Shown in pieces: positions 1 through 7,218 of a DNA stretch of 64,000 bases; the first letter of the stretch is position 1; each line of letters begins with the position of its first letter. The DNA is from Runella defluvii (GTDB taxonomy: Bacteria; Bacteroidota; Bacteroidia; Cytophagales; Spirosomataceae), in NCBI RefSeq assembly GCF_014195535.1, contig NZ_JACIBY010000010.1:186001-250000 (forward strand), read 5' to 3'. The position numbers and the translations under genes are program-made. The notes under the pieces were generated by a model. That model was given only the letters and a program-made list of their open reading frames with translations, did not search any database and was not told where the DNA came from.

Positions 1-585
1 TTCAGTCAAGAAGGGTTTTTCGATGAGTTGGCGCACGCGGCCAACAAAGACCCATTGAAAGCTCGTTTGGAACTGATGAGCGATGCCCGTTTCAAAAAAG
101 TACTAGAAACGCTGGCCGAAAAAGCCAATTGGGGTGAAAAACTGCCTGCGGGACAGGGAAAAGGCATTGCAATTTTCAAATCGTTTGGAAGTATCAGTGC
201 CTGTTGCGTGACAGTAGCAAAACAAGGCACGGGCGTAAAAATCGAAAAAGTAGTGTCGGTGATTGACTGCGGTCATTACGTAAATCCCGATAACGTAAAA
301 GCCCAAACTGAAGGAAATATTGTGATGGGGATTACGGCTGCGGTGAAAAAAGGCATCACCTTTACCAATGGCCAATCAGACCATACCAACTTCCACCAGT
401 ACCAAGTGATGCGGATGAACGAAATGCCCAAAGTAGAAATTCATATTGTGGAAAGTGGTGCAGAGCCAGGAGGCGTAGGCGAACCAGGACTCCCGCCGAT
501 TGCCCCTGCATTGGCCAATGCCGTTTTTGCCGCCACAGGAAAACGCATTCGTCGATTGCCTTTTGACTTGAATACGTTGGCATAA
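1..585 (+). CDS. Molybdopterin-binding subunit of a xanthine dehydrogenase/isoquinoline oxidoreductase-type hydroxylase (3' part)
   Basis: The frame is open from the left edge and ends in TAA, so only the last 194 residues are visible. The text [19 protein letters not shown] and the late motif [18 protein letters not shown] are typical of the molybdopterin-cytosine-dinucleotide binding subunit of aldehyde oxidase/isoquinoline 1-oxidoreductase enzymes (IorB/CoxL-like). The Glu of GVGEPG (near nt 481) matches the catalytic base of the family. These enzymes hydroxylate aldehydes or N-heterocycles and work with a small [2Fe-2S] subunit, probably encoded to the left. The substrate cannot be read from this fragment. 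The gene ends at a shared terminator with the convergent GH43 gene. Confidence 0.85.
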   Translation, partial: FSQEGFFDELAHAANKDPLKARLELMSDARFKKVLETLAEKANWGEKLPAGQGKGIAIFKSFGSISACCVTVAKQGTGVKIEKVVSVIDCGHYVNPDNVKAQTEGNIVMGITAAVKKGITFTNGQSDHTNFHQYQVMRMNEMPKVEIHIVESGAEPGGVGEPGLPPIAPALANAVFAATGKRIRRLPFDLNTLA

Positions 586-604
586 CTATTATCTCTTATT
601 TATC

Positions 605-635
605 AAAAAGCCCAATGAACTCATTGGGCTTTTTT
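605..635. terminator. Bidirectional intrinsic terminator
   Basis: A near-continuous inverted repeat, AAAAAGCCCAATGA then TCATTGGGCTTTTT with two bases between the arms, has A and T tracts on both sides. It lies between two convergent genes, so it can end transcripts from either strand. Confidence 0.9.
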
Positions 636-643
636 GATGGGGT

Positions 644-1642
644 TTAGTTTCTGACTCGCTTTGTTGGAATAATTACGGGTACAATGACCTCCTTTCCTTT
701 TACGCTAAACGTGTAAACATTGGCTTTTTCATCCCATTGTTTTACGACTGGTACAATGCGTGTCCTGCGCGGGCCTACTTTTTCTAAAGAATTGTGAATG
801 TGGTAAACATAATACAGTTGTTTGTCAAGTCCTTCAAACAGGTCTCCATGTCCTGAGCCGTTTTCACCAACGATTGAACGATGAATGATAGGATTGTTCT
901 TATATTTTACCCAAGGGCCGTAGGGCGAATCGGCCACGGCATAGCCAATGGCATAATCGATATTCTGGAAATGGTTGGCTGAATAAAACAGGTAATATTT
1001 ATTTTTCAATTTTATAACCGTAGGGCCTTCCATAATGGGGCCTGATTTAAAATTAGGCGTTGCCTCCCAAGATTCAGTTTGGTCAAAACATCTTTTCAGG
1101 GTTTCGGGTTTTATCTTTCTGGTTTTCAGGTCAAATTCGGCGGCATACAAGTAGTTTCCTCTGTCAAAACGGACACAATAGAGATAATATTTGCCGTCAG
1201 AATCCTTGAAAATATAGGAATCAATATTTTTCTCAGTGCCATCAATAGGCCCCACTTCTTTTTGCCTGTAGGGACCCAATAACGATTTTGATTCTGCCAA
1301 AACGGTTTGTTCATCGGCCGTATAGGTCATATAATAAGTGCCCTTATCTTTGAATAGTTGGGGTGCCCAGAAGCCCTTGGTGCCGAAGGTGTGGTCGCCT
1401 TTGGTCAGAACCATCCCCAGTGAATCTTTTGACTTCGCAGGGAGTGTCCATGTTTTCAGGTCTTTTGATTCTAAAAACGCAAATCCTTGCGGCCCATCGT
1501 TTCCACTTTTTGACCCAGTAAGGTAATACTTGCCTCCTTCTACATAGACGGTCACATCTGCAAAAAAAACTTCTCGCTTTGCCTGTGCTGATGCCTGTAG
1601 AGCGGAAAATAAAAGGAGAGGATAAATAAGAATTGATTTCAT
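644..1642 (-). CDS. Secreted glycoside hydrolase family 43 protein
   Basis: A 332-residue protein with an N-terminal signal peptide ending near SAQA. It has the five-bladed propeller pattern of GH43: Asp29 (FADVTV) as general base, Asp141 (NIDSYIF) as pKa modulator and Glu205 (IMEGPTV) as general acid, in the expected order and spacing. Family members cleave alpha-L-arabinofuranosides or beta-xylosides in plant polysaccharides. No carbohydrate-binding module follows, so this is a single-domain periplasmic or exported enzyme. It stands alone, convergent to the hydroxylase gene. The family assignment is firm; the exact substrate is not readable. Confidence 0.85.
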   Translation of the reverse strand: MKSILIYPLLLFSALQASAQAKREVFFADVTVYVEGGKYYLTGSKSGNDGPQGFAFLESKDLKTWTLPAKSKDSLGMVLTKGDHTFGTKGFWAPQLFKDKGTYYMTYTADEQTVLAESKSLLGPYRQKEVGPIDGTEKNIDSYIFKDSDGKYYLYCVRFDRGNYLYAAEFDLKTRKIKPETLKRCFDQTESWEATPNFKSGPIMEGPTVIKLKNKYYLFYSANHFQNIDYAIGYAVADSPYGPWVKYKNNPIIHRSIVGENGSGHGDLFEGLDKQLYYVYHIHNSLEKVGPRRTRIVPVVKQWDEKANVYTFSVKGKEVIVPVIIPTKRVRN

Positions 1643-1827
1643 TTTTTCGGGTTACGATTAGTTATTTTATCTGGTAAACTAAACGCTACCTACTTATCTA
1701 CTCAACGGCACCTCCTATTTATCCTGCCAGCCCGATAAAAAACGAGATGCTGCTGGTGGCTGTACTTCTACGATACGTATTGAAGACGTAAATATAATGT
1801 GTCTCAGGGCGTTCATAATCTCCCTTT

Positions 1828-1857
1828 TTTGTTTCAATGAAATTCCTCCTATATTTG
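1828..1857 (+). promoter_or_regulatory. Bacteroidota-type promoter for the acyl-CoA dehydrogenase gene
   Basis: TTTG at 1828-1831, then 18 bases, then TATATTTG at 1850-1857 fits the -33/-7 consensus of this phylum (TTTG and TAnnTTTG). The start codon lies 42 bases downstream. The rest of the gap 1643-1899 shows nothing else that I recognise. Confidence 0.6.
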
Positions 1858-1899
1858 CAAACCGTATGCTTGCATAATACCCAAAACACTTAACCTCCA

Positions 1900-3693
1900 A
1901 TGGCACAATACTATAGCCGTCGTAATCTCAACTTTTTACTTCACGAAGTATTCGACGCCGCCTCGCTTAACAAATACCCGTATTTCAATGCTCACGACCG
2001 CGAAACGATTGATATGACGATTGATGCGGTAACCCAAATCGGGGATAATTTGATGTATCCTTACTTACGCGACCTTGACCGTAATCCCCCCGAACTGCAT
2101 AACGGAAAAATGACGGTTCATCCAAAAGTGGGCGATTACCTCAAAGCGATGGGCGAAGCGGGTTTGATTGGAACAAGTTTTTCGTTTGAAGATGGTGGTC
2201 AACAACTGCCTGAAACGGTGAGTTCGTGCTTGGGCTTTATCGTCATGGCGGCCAACAATGGCATGATGTACACGGGTTTGACCTCAGGAGCCGCGGGGTT
2301 GATTAACTCGTTTGGTACGGATGAATTAAAACAAACCTACGTAGCCAACATGCTTTCGGGCAAATGGCAAGGAACGATGGCGTTGACCGAGCCTCAAGCG
2401 GGTAGCTCGCTTTCGGACATTACGTCCACTGCTGCTCCGCAAACCGATGGAAGCTATTTGGTTAAAGGGCAAAAAGTTTTTATCTCGGCGGGCGACCACG
2501 ACCAGTGTGAAAACATCATTCACTTGATGTTGGCGCGTATTGAAGGCGCTCCCAAAGGTACCAAAGGCATTTCGCTTTTTGTGGTGCCAAAATACCGCCT
2601 AGATGGCGCTGACAACGACGTGACTTCTACGGGAGTATATCATAAATTAGGACAACGAGGTGTGCCTGCCATGCACCTCACCATGGGCGACCGCGACGAC
2701 TGCCGTGGTTGGTTAGTGGGTGAGCCACACAAAGGGCTTTCGTACATGTTTCAGATGATGAACGAAGCGCGTATCGGCGTCGGGATGACGGGCGCGGCGA
2801 TTGCGTCGGCGGCTTATTGTGCATCGGTGCAGTACGCCAAAGAACGTCCACAAAGTCGCCGTTTGAACGAAAAAGGCGCATTGGATAGTCCGCAAATTCC
2901 GATTATTCAGCACCCCGATGTAAAACGGATGTTGCTTTTACAAAAAGCCGTAGTAGAAGGTTCACTGTCGTTGTTGCTTGAAACGGCGCGTTGTGTTGAC
3001 ATTGCCCACGCTAGTGAAGATCCCGAAGAGAAAGAAAAATACCACCTCATCCTCGAATTGTTGACGCCAATTGCGAAGACGTACCCTACCGAAATGGGTT
3101 TGGTAGCTGTGAGCAATGGCTTGCAAGTGCTTGGAGGTTACGGATTTACGGAAGATTTTCCTCTGGAGCAATACTACCGTGATATTCGTATTACGCCTAT
3201 TTACGAAGGTACTACGGGCATTCAGTCGCAGGATTTGTTGGGACGTAAAATGACCATGAAGGGCGGGAAACCTGCGCAATTGCTGTTTGCCGAAGTGGCA
3301 AAAACCATTGCTGAAGCCGAAACCCACGAGGAATTGAAGCCTTATGCCCAAAAGTTGAAAGCGGAGTTGGGACGTTTGCAAGAAGTAACGATGGCCTTGA
3401 TGCCGTATGCCATGCAGGGCGACATTGAGCGCTACTTGATGGATGCAACGTTGTTTATGGAAATGTTTGGGATTATTGCCGTGGCGTGGCAGTGGCTGAA
3501 ACAAGGAGTTGTGGCCAAAAATGCGCTCCTTACCCAACAACCTGAAGGCGACGAATTGGCATTTTACGAAAGCAAAATTCATACAATGAAGTTTTATTTC
3601 CACTACGAAGTGCCAAAAACGCTTGGATTGGCGGTTCGCTTAAAAGATACCGAAGTGTTGACCATTGAAACCGAAAAAGAGTTAGCACTTTAA
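1900..3693 (+). CDS. Acyl-CoA dehydrogenase (597-residue, long C-terminal-domain type)
   Basis: An FAD-dependent acyl-CoA dehydrogenase. The FAD/substrate loop TEPQAGSSLSDI lies at about residues 163-174, the conserved GGYGFTED at 412-419, and the catalytic-base segment IYEGTTGIQ carries Glu436. At 597 residues it is longer than the common 380-residue enzymes. It has an extra N-terminal helix region and a C-terminal domain, as in the DmdC/AcdB-like group that acts on short or modified acyl-CoAs. It is monocistronic, with its own promoter and a hairpin after the stop. Function is alpha,beta-dehydrogenation of an acyl-CoA with transfer to ETF; chain-length preference is unknown. Confidence 0.9.
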   Translation: MAQYYSRRNLNFLLHEVFDAASLNKYPYFNAHDRETIDMTIDAVTQIGDNLMYPYLRDLDRNPPELHNGKMTVHPKVGDYLKAMGEAGLIGTSFSFEDGGQQLPETVSSCLGFIVMAANNGMMYTGLTSGAAGLINSFGTDELKQTYVANMLSGKWQGTMALTEPQAGSSLSDITSTAAPQTDGSYLVKGQKVFISAGDHDQCENIIHLMLARIEGAPKGTKGISLFVVPKYRLDGADNDVTSTGVYHKLGQRGVPAMHLTMGDRDDCRGWLVGEPHKGLSYMFQMMNEARIGVGMTGAAIASAAYCASVQYAKERPQSRRLNEKGALDSPQIPIIQHPDVKRMLLLQKAVVEGSLSLLLETARCVDIAHASEDPEEKEKYHLILELLTPIAKTYPTEMGLVAVSNGLQVLGGYGFTEDFPLEQYYRDIRITPIYEGTTGIQSQDLLGRKMTMKGGKPAQLLFAEVAKTIAEAETHEELKPYAQKLKAELGRLQEVTMALMPYAMQGDIERYLMDATLFMEMFGIIAVAWQWLKQGVVAKNALLTQQPEGDELAFYESKIHTMKFYFHYEVPKTLGLAVRLKDTEVLTIETEKELAL

Positions 3694-3722
3694 AAGATAA
3701 AAATCAACAATTGAAAACCGAA

Positions 3723-3760
3723 GCAACAGTCCCGACAATTGTCGGGATTTGTTGTTTTTG
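3723..3760 (+). terminator. Hairpin terminator after the acyl-CoA dehydrogenase gene
   Basis: A perfect 16-base palindrome CCCGACAATTGTCGGG (3731-3746) is extended by outer arms CAACA/TTTGTTG and followed by a T-rich run. Probably an intrinsic terminator; the T tract is interrupted by one G. Confidence 0.6.
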
Positions 3761-3782
3761 AGGGACTTTGCTTTTAAGTTTG
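3752..3782 (+). promoter_or_regulatory. Promoter for the P-loop kinase gene
   Basis: TTG at 3752-3754, then 20 bases, then TAAGTTTG at 3775-3782, matching the phylum consensus. It starts inside the right flank of the preceding terminator and lies 23 bases before the ATG. Confidence 0.5.
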
Positions 3783-3805
3783 TGCTTTAACCTACCACAG
3801 ACAAA

Positions 3806-4321
3806 ATGATTATTGGTATCGGCGGCCGAAGCCGTTCTGGAAAAACTACCCTCGCCGAAACACTGGTTTGGCACGAACGTTCGCAAAACAAAAAGGCCAT
3901 TACGCTGCACCAAGACGATTTTGTGAACCGAATAGAAGACATCCCACTCGTTCGCGATCACATTGATTGGGAAATCCCTGCCTCGATTGACTTTGAATTG
4001 TTGCGTAAAACAGTCGCTTTTTTGCAGACTCAATTTGACGTTGTGGTGGTTGAAGGGTTTTTAGCGTTTGCCGATGCTGAATTAAATTCGATGTACGACC
4101 GCTGTTTTTTTACAGTTATTTCGGAAGAAACCTTTCGGATTCGGAAAGCGGCCGATACGCGCTGGGGGCAAGAGCCCGAATGGTACGTGACGTACATTTG
4201 GGAAAGTTTCTTAGCCTACGGCCAACCTCCTGCTTCGCTGGCCAATCTGATGGAGATTGATGGGGCAAAACCGTACCCAATGGAAGAAATTGTGGAGTTT
4301 TTGCGCCATTCTGGCAGTTAG
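3806..4321 (+). CDS. Uridine/nicotinamide-riboside-kinase-like P-loop protein
   Basis: A 171-residue protein with a Walker A loop GGRSRSGKT at residues 6-14, a kinase-like segment HQDDF near residue 37 and a Walker B-like strand VVVVEGFLAF. This layout matches small nucleoside kinases of the uridine kinase/NRK group, which phosphorylate a ribonucleoside using ATP. The substrate is not decided by the sequence. It is much shorter than phosphoribulokinases. It stands between two unrelated genes on the same strand and has its own promoter. Confidence 0.65.
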   Translation: MIIGIGGRSRSGKTTLAETLVWHERSQNKKAITLHQDDFVNRIEDIPLVRDHIDWEIPASIDFELLRKTVAFLQTQFDVVVVEGFLAFADAELNSMYDRCFFTVISEETFRIRKAADTRWGQEPEWYVTYIWESFLAYGQPPASLANLMEIDGAKPYPMEEIVEFLRHSGS

Positions 4322-4408
4322 TACATTTGTTAAGAAGCCATTTTGTCGTGAAAATGGGGTTGGTATGTGGTTTGTACTTGTATCATCACACAGCAACCAC
4401 TTACGACA

Positions 4409-4813
4409 ATGAAAGCAAAGATTGAAATTCCGCAAGATATAATTACCGCCATCGACTACGCCAATACCACCAACGGAGGTATGAGCGAGCCTACTTTGGC
4501 AGTGCAGCAAAACGAAGAAGGGTATGAAGTCAAAGTCAAAAAAGCAGGAGTAAGTGCCGACAACTTTGGCCTAGATGTCGTCAATGACCGTCTTTGGGTA
4601 TATCACTTCGTCGATCTTTTTGCCGAACGTCCCGAGGGACTAGACAACCTAAAAACAGCCCATACAATTGGTAGTTTGTTTTTGCCAAATGACGTGAATG
4701 TAGAGGAAATTGTGGCACGCTTTGATGCTCAAGCCAACGTGCTAAAAATTTCGATTCCCTTTAATCACGCCAAGCGAAACTTCCGTCGTCATATCGACAT
4801 TGAGAAATGGTAA
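4409..4813 (+). CDS. Hsp20/alpha-crystallin-like small protein
   Basis: A 134-residue protein. I chose the ATG at 4409 (MKAKIEI) because the 14 codons before it are not conserved-looking. The middle shows the beta-sandwich pattern of alpha-crystallin/CS-type domains: EEGYEVKVKKAGVSADNFGLDVVNDRLWV, then LFLPNDVNVEEIVARFDAQANVLKISIPF. These match the strands of an Hsp20 core in which a hydrophobic 'L-I-I/V' strand follows an exposed loop. The clear IXI C-terminal motif is replaced by ISI in LKISIPF. Likely a holdase chaperone or divergent relative. It is followed by a repeat pair and a strong terminator. Confidence 0.6.
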   Translation: MKAKIEIPQDIITAIDYANTTNGGMSEPTLAVQQNEEGYEVKVKKAGVSADNFGLDVVNDRLWVYHFVDLFAERPEGLDNLKTAHTIGSLFLPNDVNVEEIVARFDAQANVLKISIPFNHAKRNFRRHIDIEKW

Positions 4814-4872
4814 GTGCGAAGCGGCGCTCACACCCCGATTGACGTGCGAAGGGGTGCTCACACCCCGACGTA
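4814..4872. repeat. Tandem pair of about 30-bp near-identical repeats
   Basis: Unit 1 (4814-4843) and unit 2 (4844-4872) both begin GTGCGAAG and share GCTCACACCCCGA. They differ at a few positions only. The second copy also supplies the left arm of the terminator that follows, so the duplication may have arisen from copying a terminator arm. Confidence 0.6.
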
Positions 4873-4898
4873 TGCGGAAAACTGTGAGCACCCCTTTA
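4849..4898. terminator. Terminator shared by the Hsp20-like and OmpA genes
   Basis: AAGGGGTGCTCACA (4849-4862) pairs over 14 bp with TGTGAGCACCCCTT (4883-4896), separated by a 20-base loop. It lies between two convergent genes and is flanked by A and T runs. Confidence 0.75.
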
Positions 4899-4917
4899 TT
4901 TGAGTAAAATAGAGCCT

Positions 4918-6474
4918 TTATTTCTTCAAAATCTTGAACTCTACCCGACGGTTGATTTGGCGTCCTTCTTCGGTGTCGTTGGTGGCTTTTGGTTTGGCTT
5001 CTCCGTAGCCTTTACTTTGCACGCGGTCGGGTTCAATGCCCTTGCCAATAAAATATTCCCGTACTGAATCAGCACGTTCTTGCGAAAGTTTTAAGTTGGC
5101 AGCATCCGTACCAACGTTATCGGTATGCCCTCCAATTTCCATCACCAAGCCTGGATTTTCGTTGAAAGTGAGCACCATACGGTCTAGCTCAGCATTAGAT
5201 TCGGGACGTAAAGCTGCTTTACCAGTATCGAAAAAGAGGTTATTGAGTACCCCAACCGCATTGATTTCAATCGGTACAAGCGTAAGGTTGGTTCCGTTTA
5301 CTTCCTGAAACCCACCTTTCATGTTGGTAAGGTCGATGCTTTGAGCTTCGGCAATAAAGTCTTTCGCCACTGCCCGCACGCCATATTTCACACCCTTGGG
5401 CAACACAATTTTGTACTCTCCCGTGCGGGGGTCAGTTTGAGCAGTTCCCACTTCCGTACCATCAGCAAGGTTTTCGTAAATGATGCGAGCGTCAATCGGT
5501 TTACCCGTTTTGGTATCAACAACCTTTCCACTCACCAATGCTACTGGGTCAGGCGCAGGTACGATAGGTGCGGCAGAAGGCTCGTCCGATTTGATTTTAA
5601 TGCGAACGATGTCTCCTTTGCCGAGGGTATTTTTCTTTGAAACCATGTAGGCATAATCACCTGCTGCTGCAATGGCATAATAGGCATCGTAGCCATCGGT
5701 ATTGATAGCTGGGCCTAGATTGACAGGTTTTGACCAGCGCTTCCACGTTTTATCAATGCGTTTGGTATAATAAATATCGTTGCTACCTTGTCCCCCTGGG
5801 CGGTCGCTTGAAAAATAAATGGTGGCACCGTCAGAGGCCAAAAAGGGTGTTGTTTCCGTAAAATCGTCGGTATTTACTTCTACGCCGAGGGTTTGTGGTT
5901 TGGTCCAAGTGCCATTTTTTTGGAGAAAACTTACGTACAAATCGTCTTTGGTACTGCGTTTTTTCTCGCTAAAAGCCATGAGCAATGTTTTGCCATCGTT
6001 CGATAAAAAACCGCACATGTATTCGCCTTTACTCATTCCTTCCAATCCTGGAATATTCAATTTACTGGGAGCCGACCAGCCATTGACAGTACGCTTACTA
6101 AACGAAAATCCGCGCGTTTCGTAGGCACCACGGTCGTAAGCGCCCATAATCAGCAAGGTATTGCCATCGGGTGTGACACTGTACGCACAGTTGTATTCTT
6201 CTTTGTTGAGCGGAGGAGTCATTCGTTTGGCCAAACTCCATTGGCTATTTTGCCACTCCGAAAACCAAATGTCTTGGCTTCCTTCTTGACCGTGGGCGTT
6301 TTGGGGATGACTTACCCGCCCAAAATAGAGGGTTTTGCCGTCGGGAGAAATGACGGGGTTGATTTCGTTGTATTCGGAGTTGATGGCATTGCCCAAGTTT
6401 TCGACTTTAGGCTGGGCAAAAACAATCGCAGTTGGAAAAATAAAACAGCTAAAAGCAATAAGAGTTGACTTCAT
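4918..6474 (-). CDS. OmpA-family outer-membrane protein with PD40 propeller
   Basis: A 518-residue exported protein with a signal peptide ending near VFAQ. Residues ~35-300 hold several WD40/PD40 blades recognisable by repeated 'SPDGKTLYF'-like strands, including SDGATIYFSSDRPGGQGSND. A carboxypeptidase-regulatory-like (CnaB-type) beta domain follows at about 310-375. The last ~115 residues are an OmpA C-terminal domain with GGHTDNVG and QERADSVREYF, which binds peptidoglycan. Proteins of this layout in Bacteroidota anchor outer-membrane complexes to the cell wall; some (PorE type) belong to the T9SS, but this is not proved here. Its promoter region is shared with the divergent FAN1-like gene across the tandem repeat array. 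Confidence 0.85.
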   Translation of the reverse strand: MKSTLIAFSCFIFPTAIVFAQPKVENLGNAINSEYNEINPVISPDGKTLYFGRVSHPQNAHGQEGSQDIWFSEWQNSQWSLAKRMTPPLNKEEYNCAYSVTPDGNTLLIMGAYDRGAYETRGFSFSKRTVNGWSAPSKLNIPGLEGMSKGEYMCGFLSNDGKTLLMAFSEKKRSTKDDLYVSFLQKNGTWTKPQTLGVEVNTDDFTETTPFLASDGATIYFSSDRPGGQGSNDIYYTKRIDKTWKRWSKPVNLGPAINTDGYDAYYAIAAAGDYAYMVSKKNTLGKGDIVRIKIKSDEPSAAPIVPAPDPVALVSGKVVDTKTGKPIDARIIYENLADGTEVGTAQTDPRTGEYKIVLPKGVKYGVRAVAKDFIAEAQSIDLTNMKGGFQEVNGTNLTLVPIEINAVGVLNNLFFDTGKAALRPESNAELDRMVLTFNENPGLVMEIGGHTDNVGTDAANLKLSQERADSVREYFIGKGIEPDRVQSKGYGEAKPKATNDTEEGRQINRRVEFKILKK

Positions 6475-6574
6475 TTCAAAATGGAAGTTAGAGGCTTTTC
6501 TACGCTAAAAAGCGAATTTCGTACCATTTTAACGAAATAGTTGCTAAAATTGATATTCAAAACATTTTTGTGGG

Positions 6575-6582
6575 CAAACTTA
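6575..6582 (-). promoter_or_regulatory. -7 element for the OmpA/PD40 gene
   Basis: On the minus strand this reads TAAGTTTG, an exact TAnnTTTG match about 100 bases before the start codon. I see no well-spaced -33 element, so confidence is moderate. Confidence 0.4.
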
Positions 6583-6604
6583 CGACATTTGTCCGCAAAA
6601 GCGC

Positions 6605-7164
6605 GTGTCAGCGGTTACAATAACCGCTGGTCGGTTTCTCAAAACCGAATGTTGTGAACGAGGTTTTGAGAAACCTCGGTGTTGGATTTGAGAATCCAAC
6701 GGCACGTTTTTGTGTCAGCGGTTACAATAACCGCTGGTCGGTTTCTGAAAACCGAATGTTGTGAGCGAGGTTTTGAGAAACCTCAGTGTTGGATTTGAGA
6801 ATCCAACGGCACGCATTTGTGTCAGCGGTTACAATAACCGCTGGTCGGTTTCTCAAAACCGAATGTTGTGAGCGAAGTTTTGAGAAACCTCGGTGTTGGA
6901 TTTGAGAATCCAACGGCACGTTTTTGTGTCAGCGGTTACAATAACCGCTGGTCGGTTTCTGAAAACCGAATGTTGTGAACGAGGTTTTGAGAAACCTCAG
7001 TGTTGGATTTGAGAATCCAACGGCACGCATTTGAGAATCCAACGGCACGCATTTGCACGTTTTTGTGTCAGCGGTTACAATAACGGCTGGTCGGTTTCTG
7101 AAAACAAGAGTTGTGAACGAGGTTTTGAGAAACCTCAGTGTTGGATTTGAGAATCCAACGGCAC
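6605..7164. repeat. Array of five 107-bp units, each with four small inverted repeats
   Basis: Units begin at 6605, 6712, 6819, 6926 and 7065; the first four are exactly 107 bp apart. Each unit holds four hairpins: GCGGTTA/TAACCGC, CGGTTT/AAACCG, GAGGTTT/AAACCTC and TTGGATT/AATCCAA. The second and third hairpins are inverted repeats of each other (GGTTTCTCAAAACC and GGTTTTGAGAAACC), so they can instead pair into one 14-bp stem. Units 1 and 3 share one variant (CTCA loop, CTCGG, GCACGTTTTT tail) and units 2 and 4 another (CTGA, CTCAG, GCACGCATTT), so the true repeat is a 214-bp dimer. Unit 5 is decayed and is preceded by a 32-bp piece made of two unit tails (7033-7064). The array fills the gap 6583-7164 between divergent genes; no gene lies in it. 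Confidence 0.95.
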
Positions 7165-7218
7165 ACCTTTGCGATTCCAAAGCTACAATCAAACAATAAC
7201 CCATTCAAACCCTCACAA

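Noticed and set aside
2962-3603. Minus-strand frame of 213 codons across the acyl-CoA dehydrogenase gene
   Set aside because: The plus-strand gene has full family motifs; the minus frame shows none and is rich in His/Gln as expected for a shadow.
4814-4872. The 30-bp pair as a mini-CRISPR
   Set aside because: Two direct copies with no spacer between them and a clear tie to the terminator stem.
6605-7164. The array as a CRISPR locus
   Set aside because: Units are contiguous with no unique spacers, are far longer than CRISPR repeats, and no cas gene is near.
7138-7218. Upstream extension of the FAN1-like frame
   Set aside because: The 27 extra codons come from the last repeat unit, and the ATG at 7219 gives a normal start.
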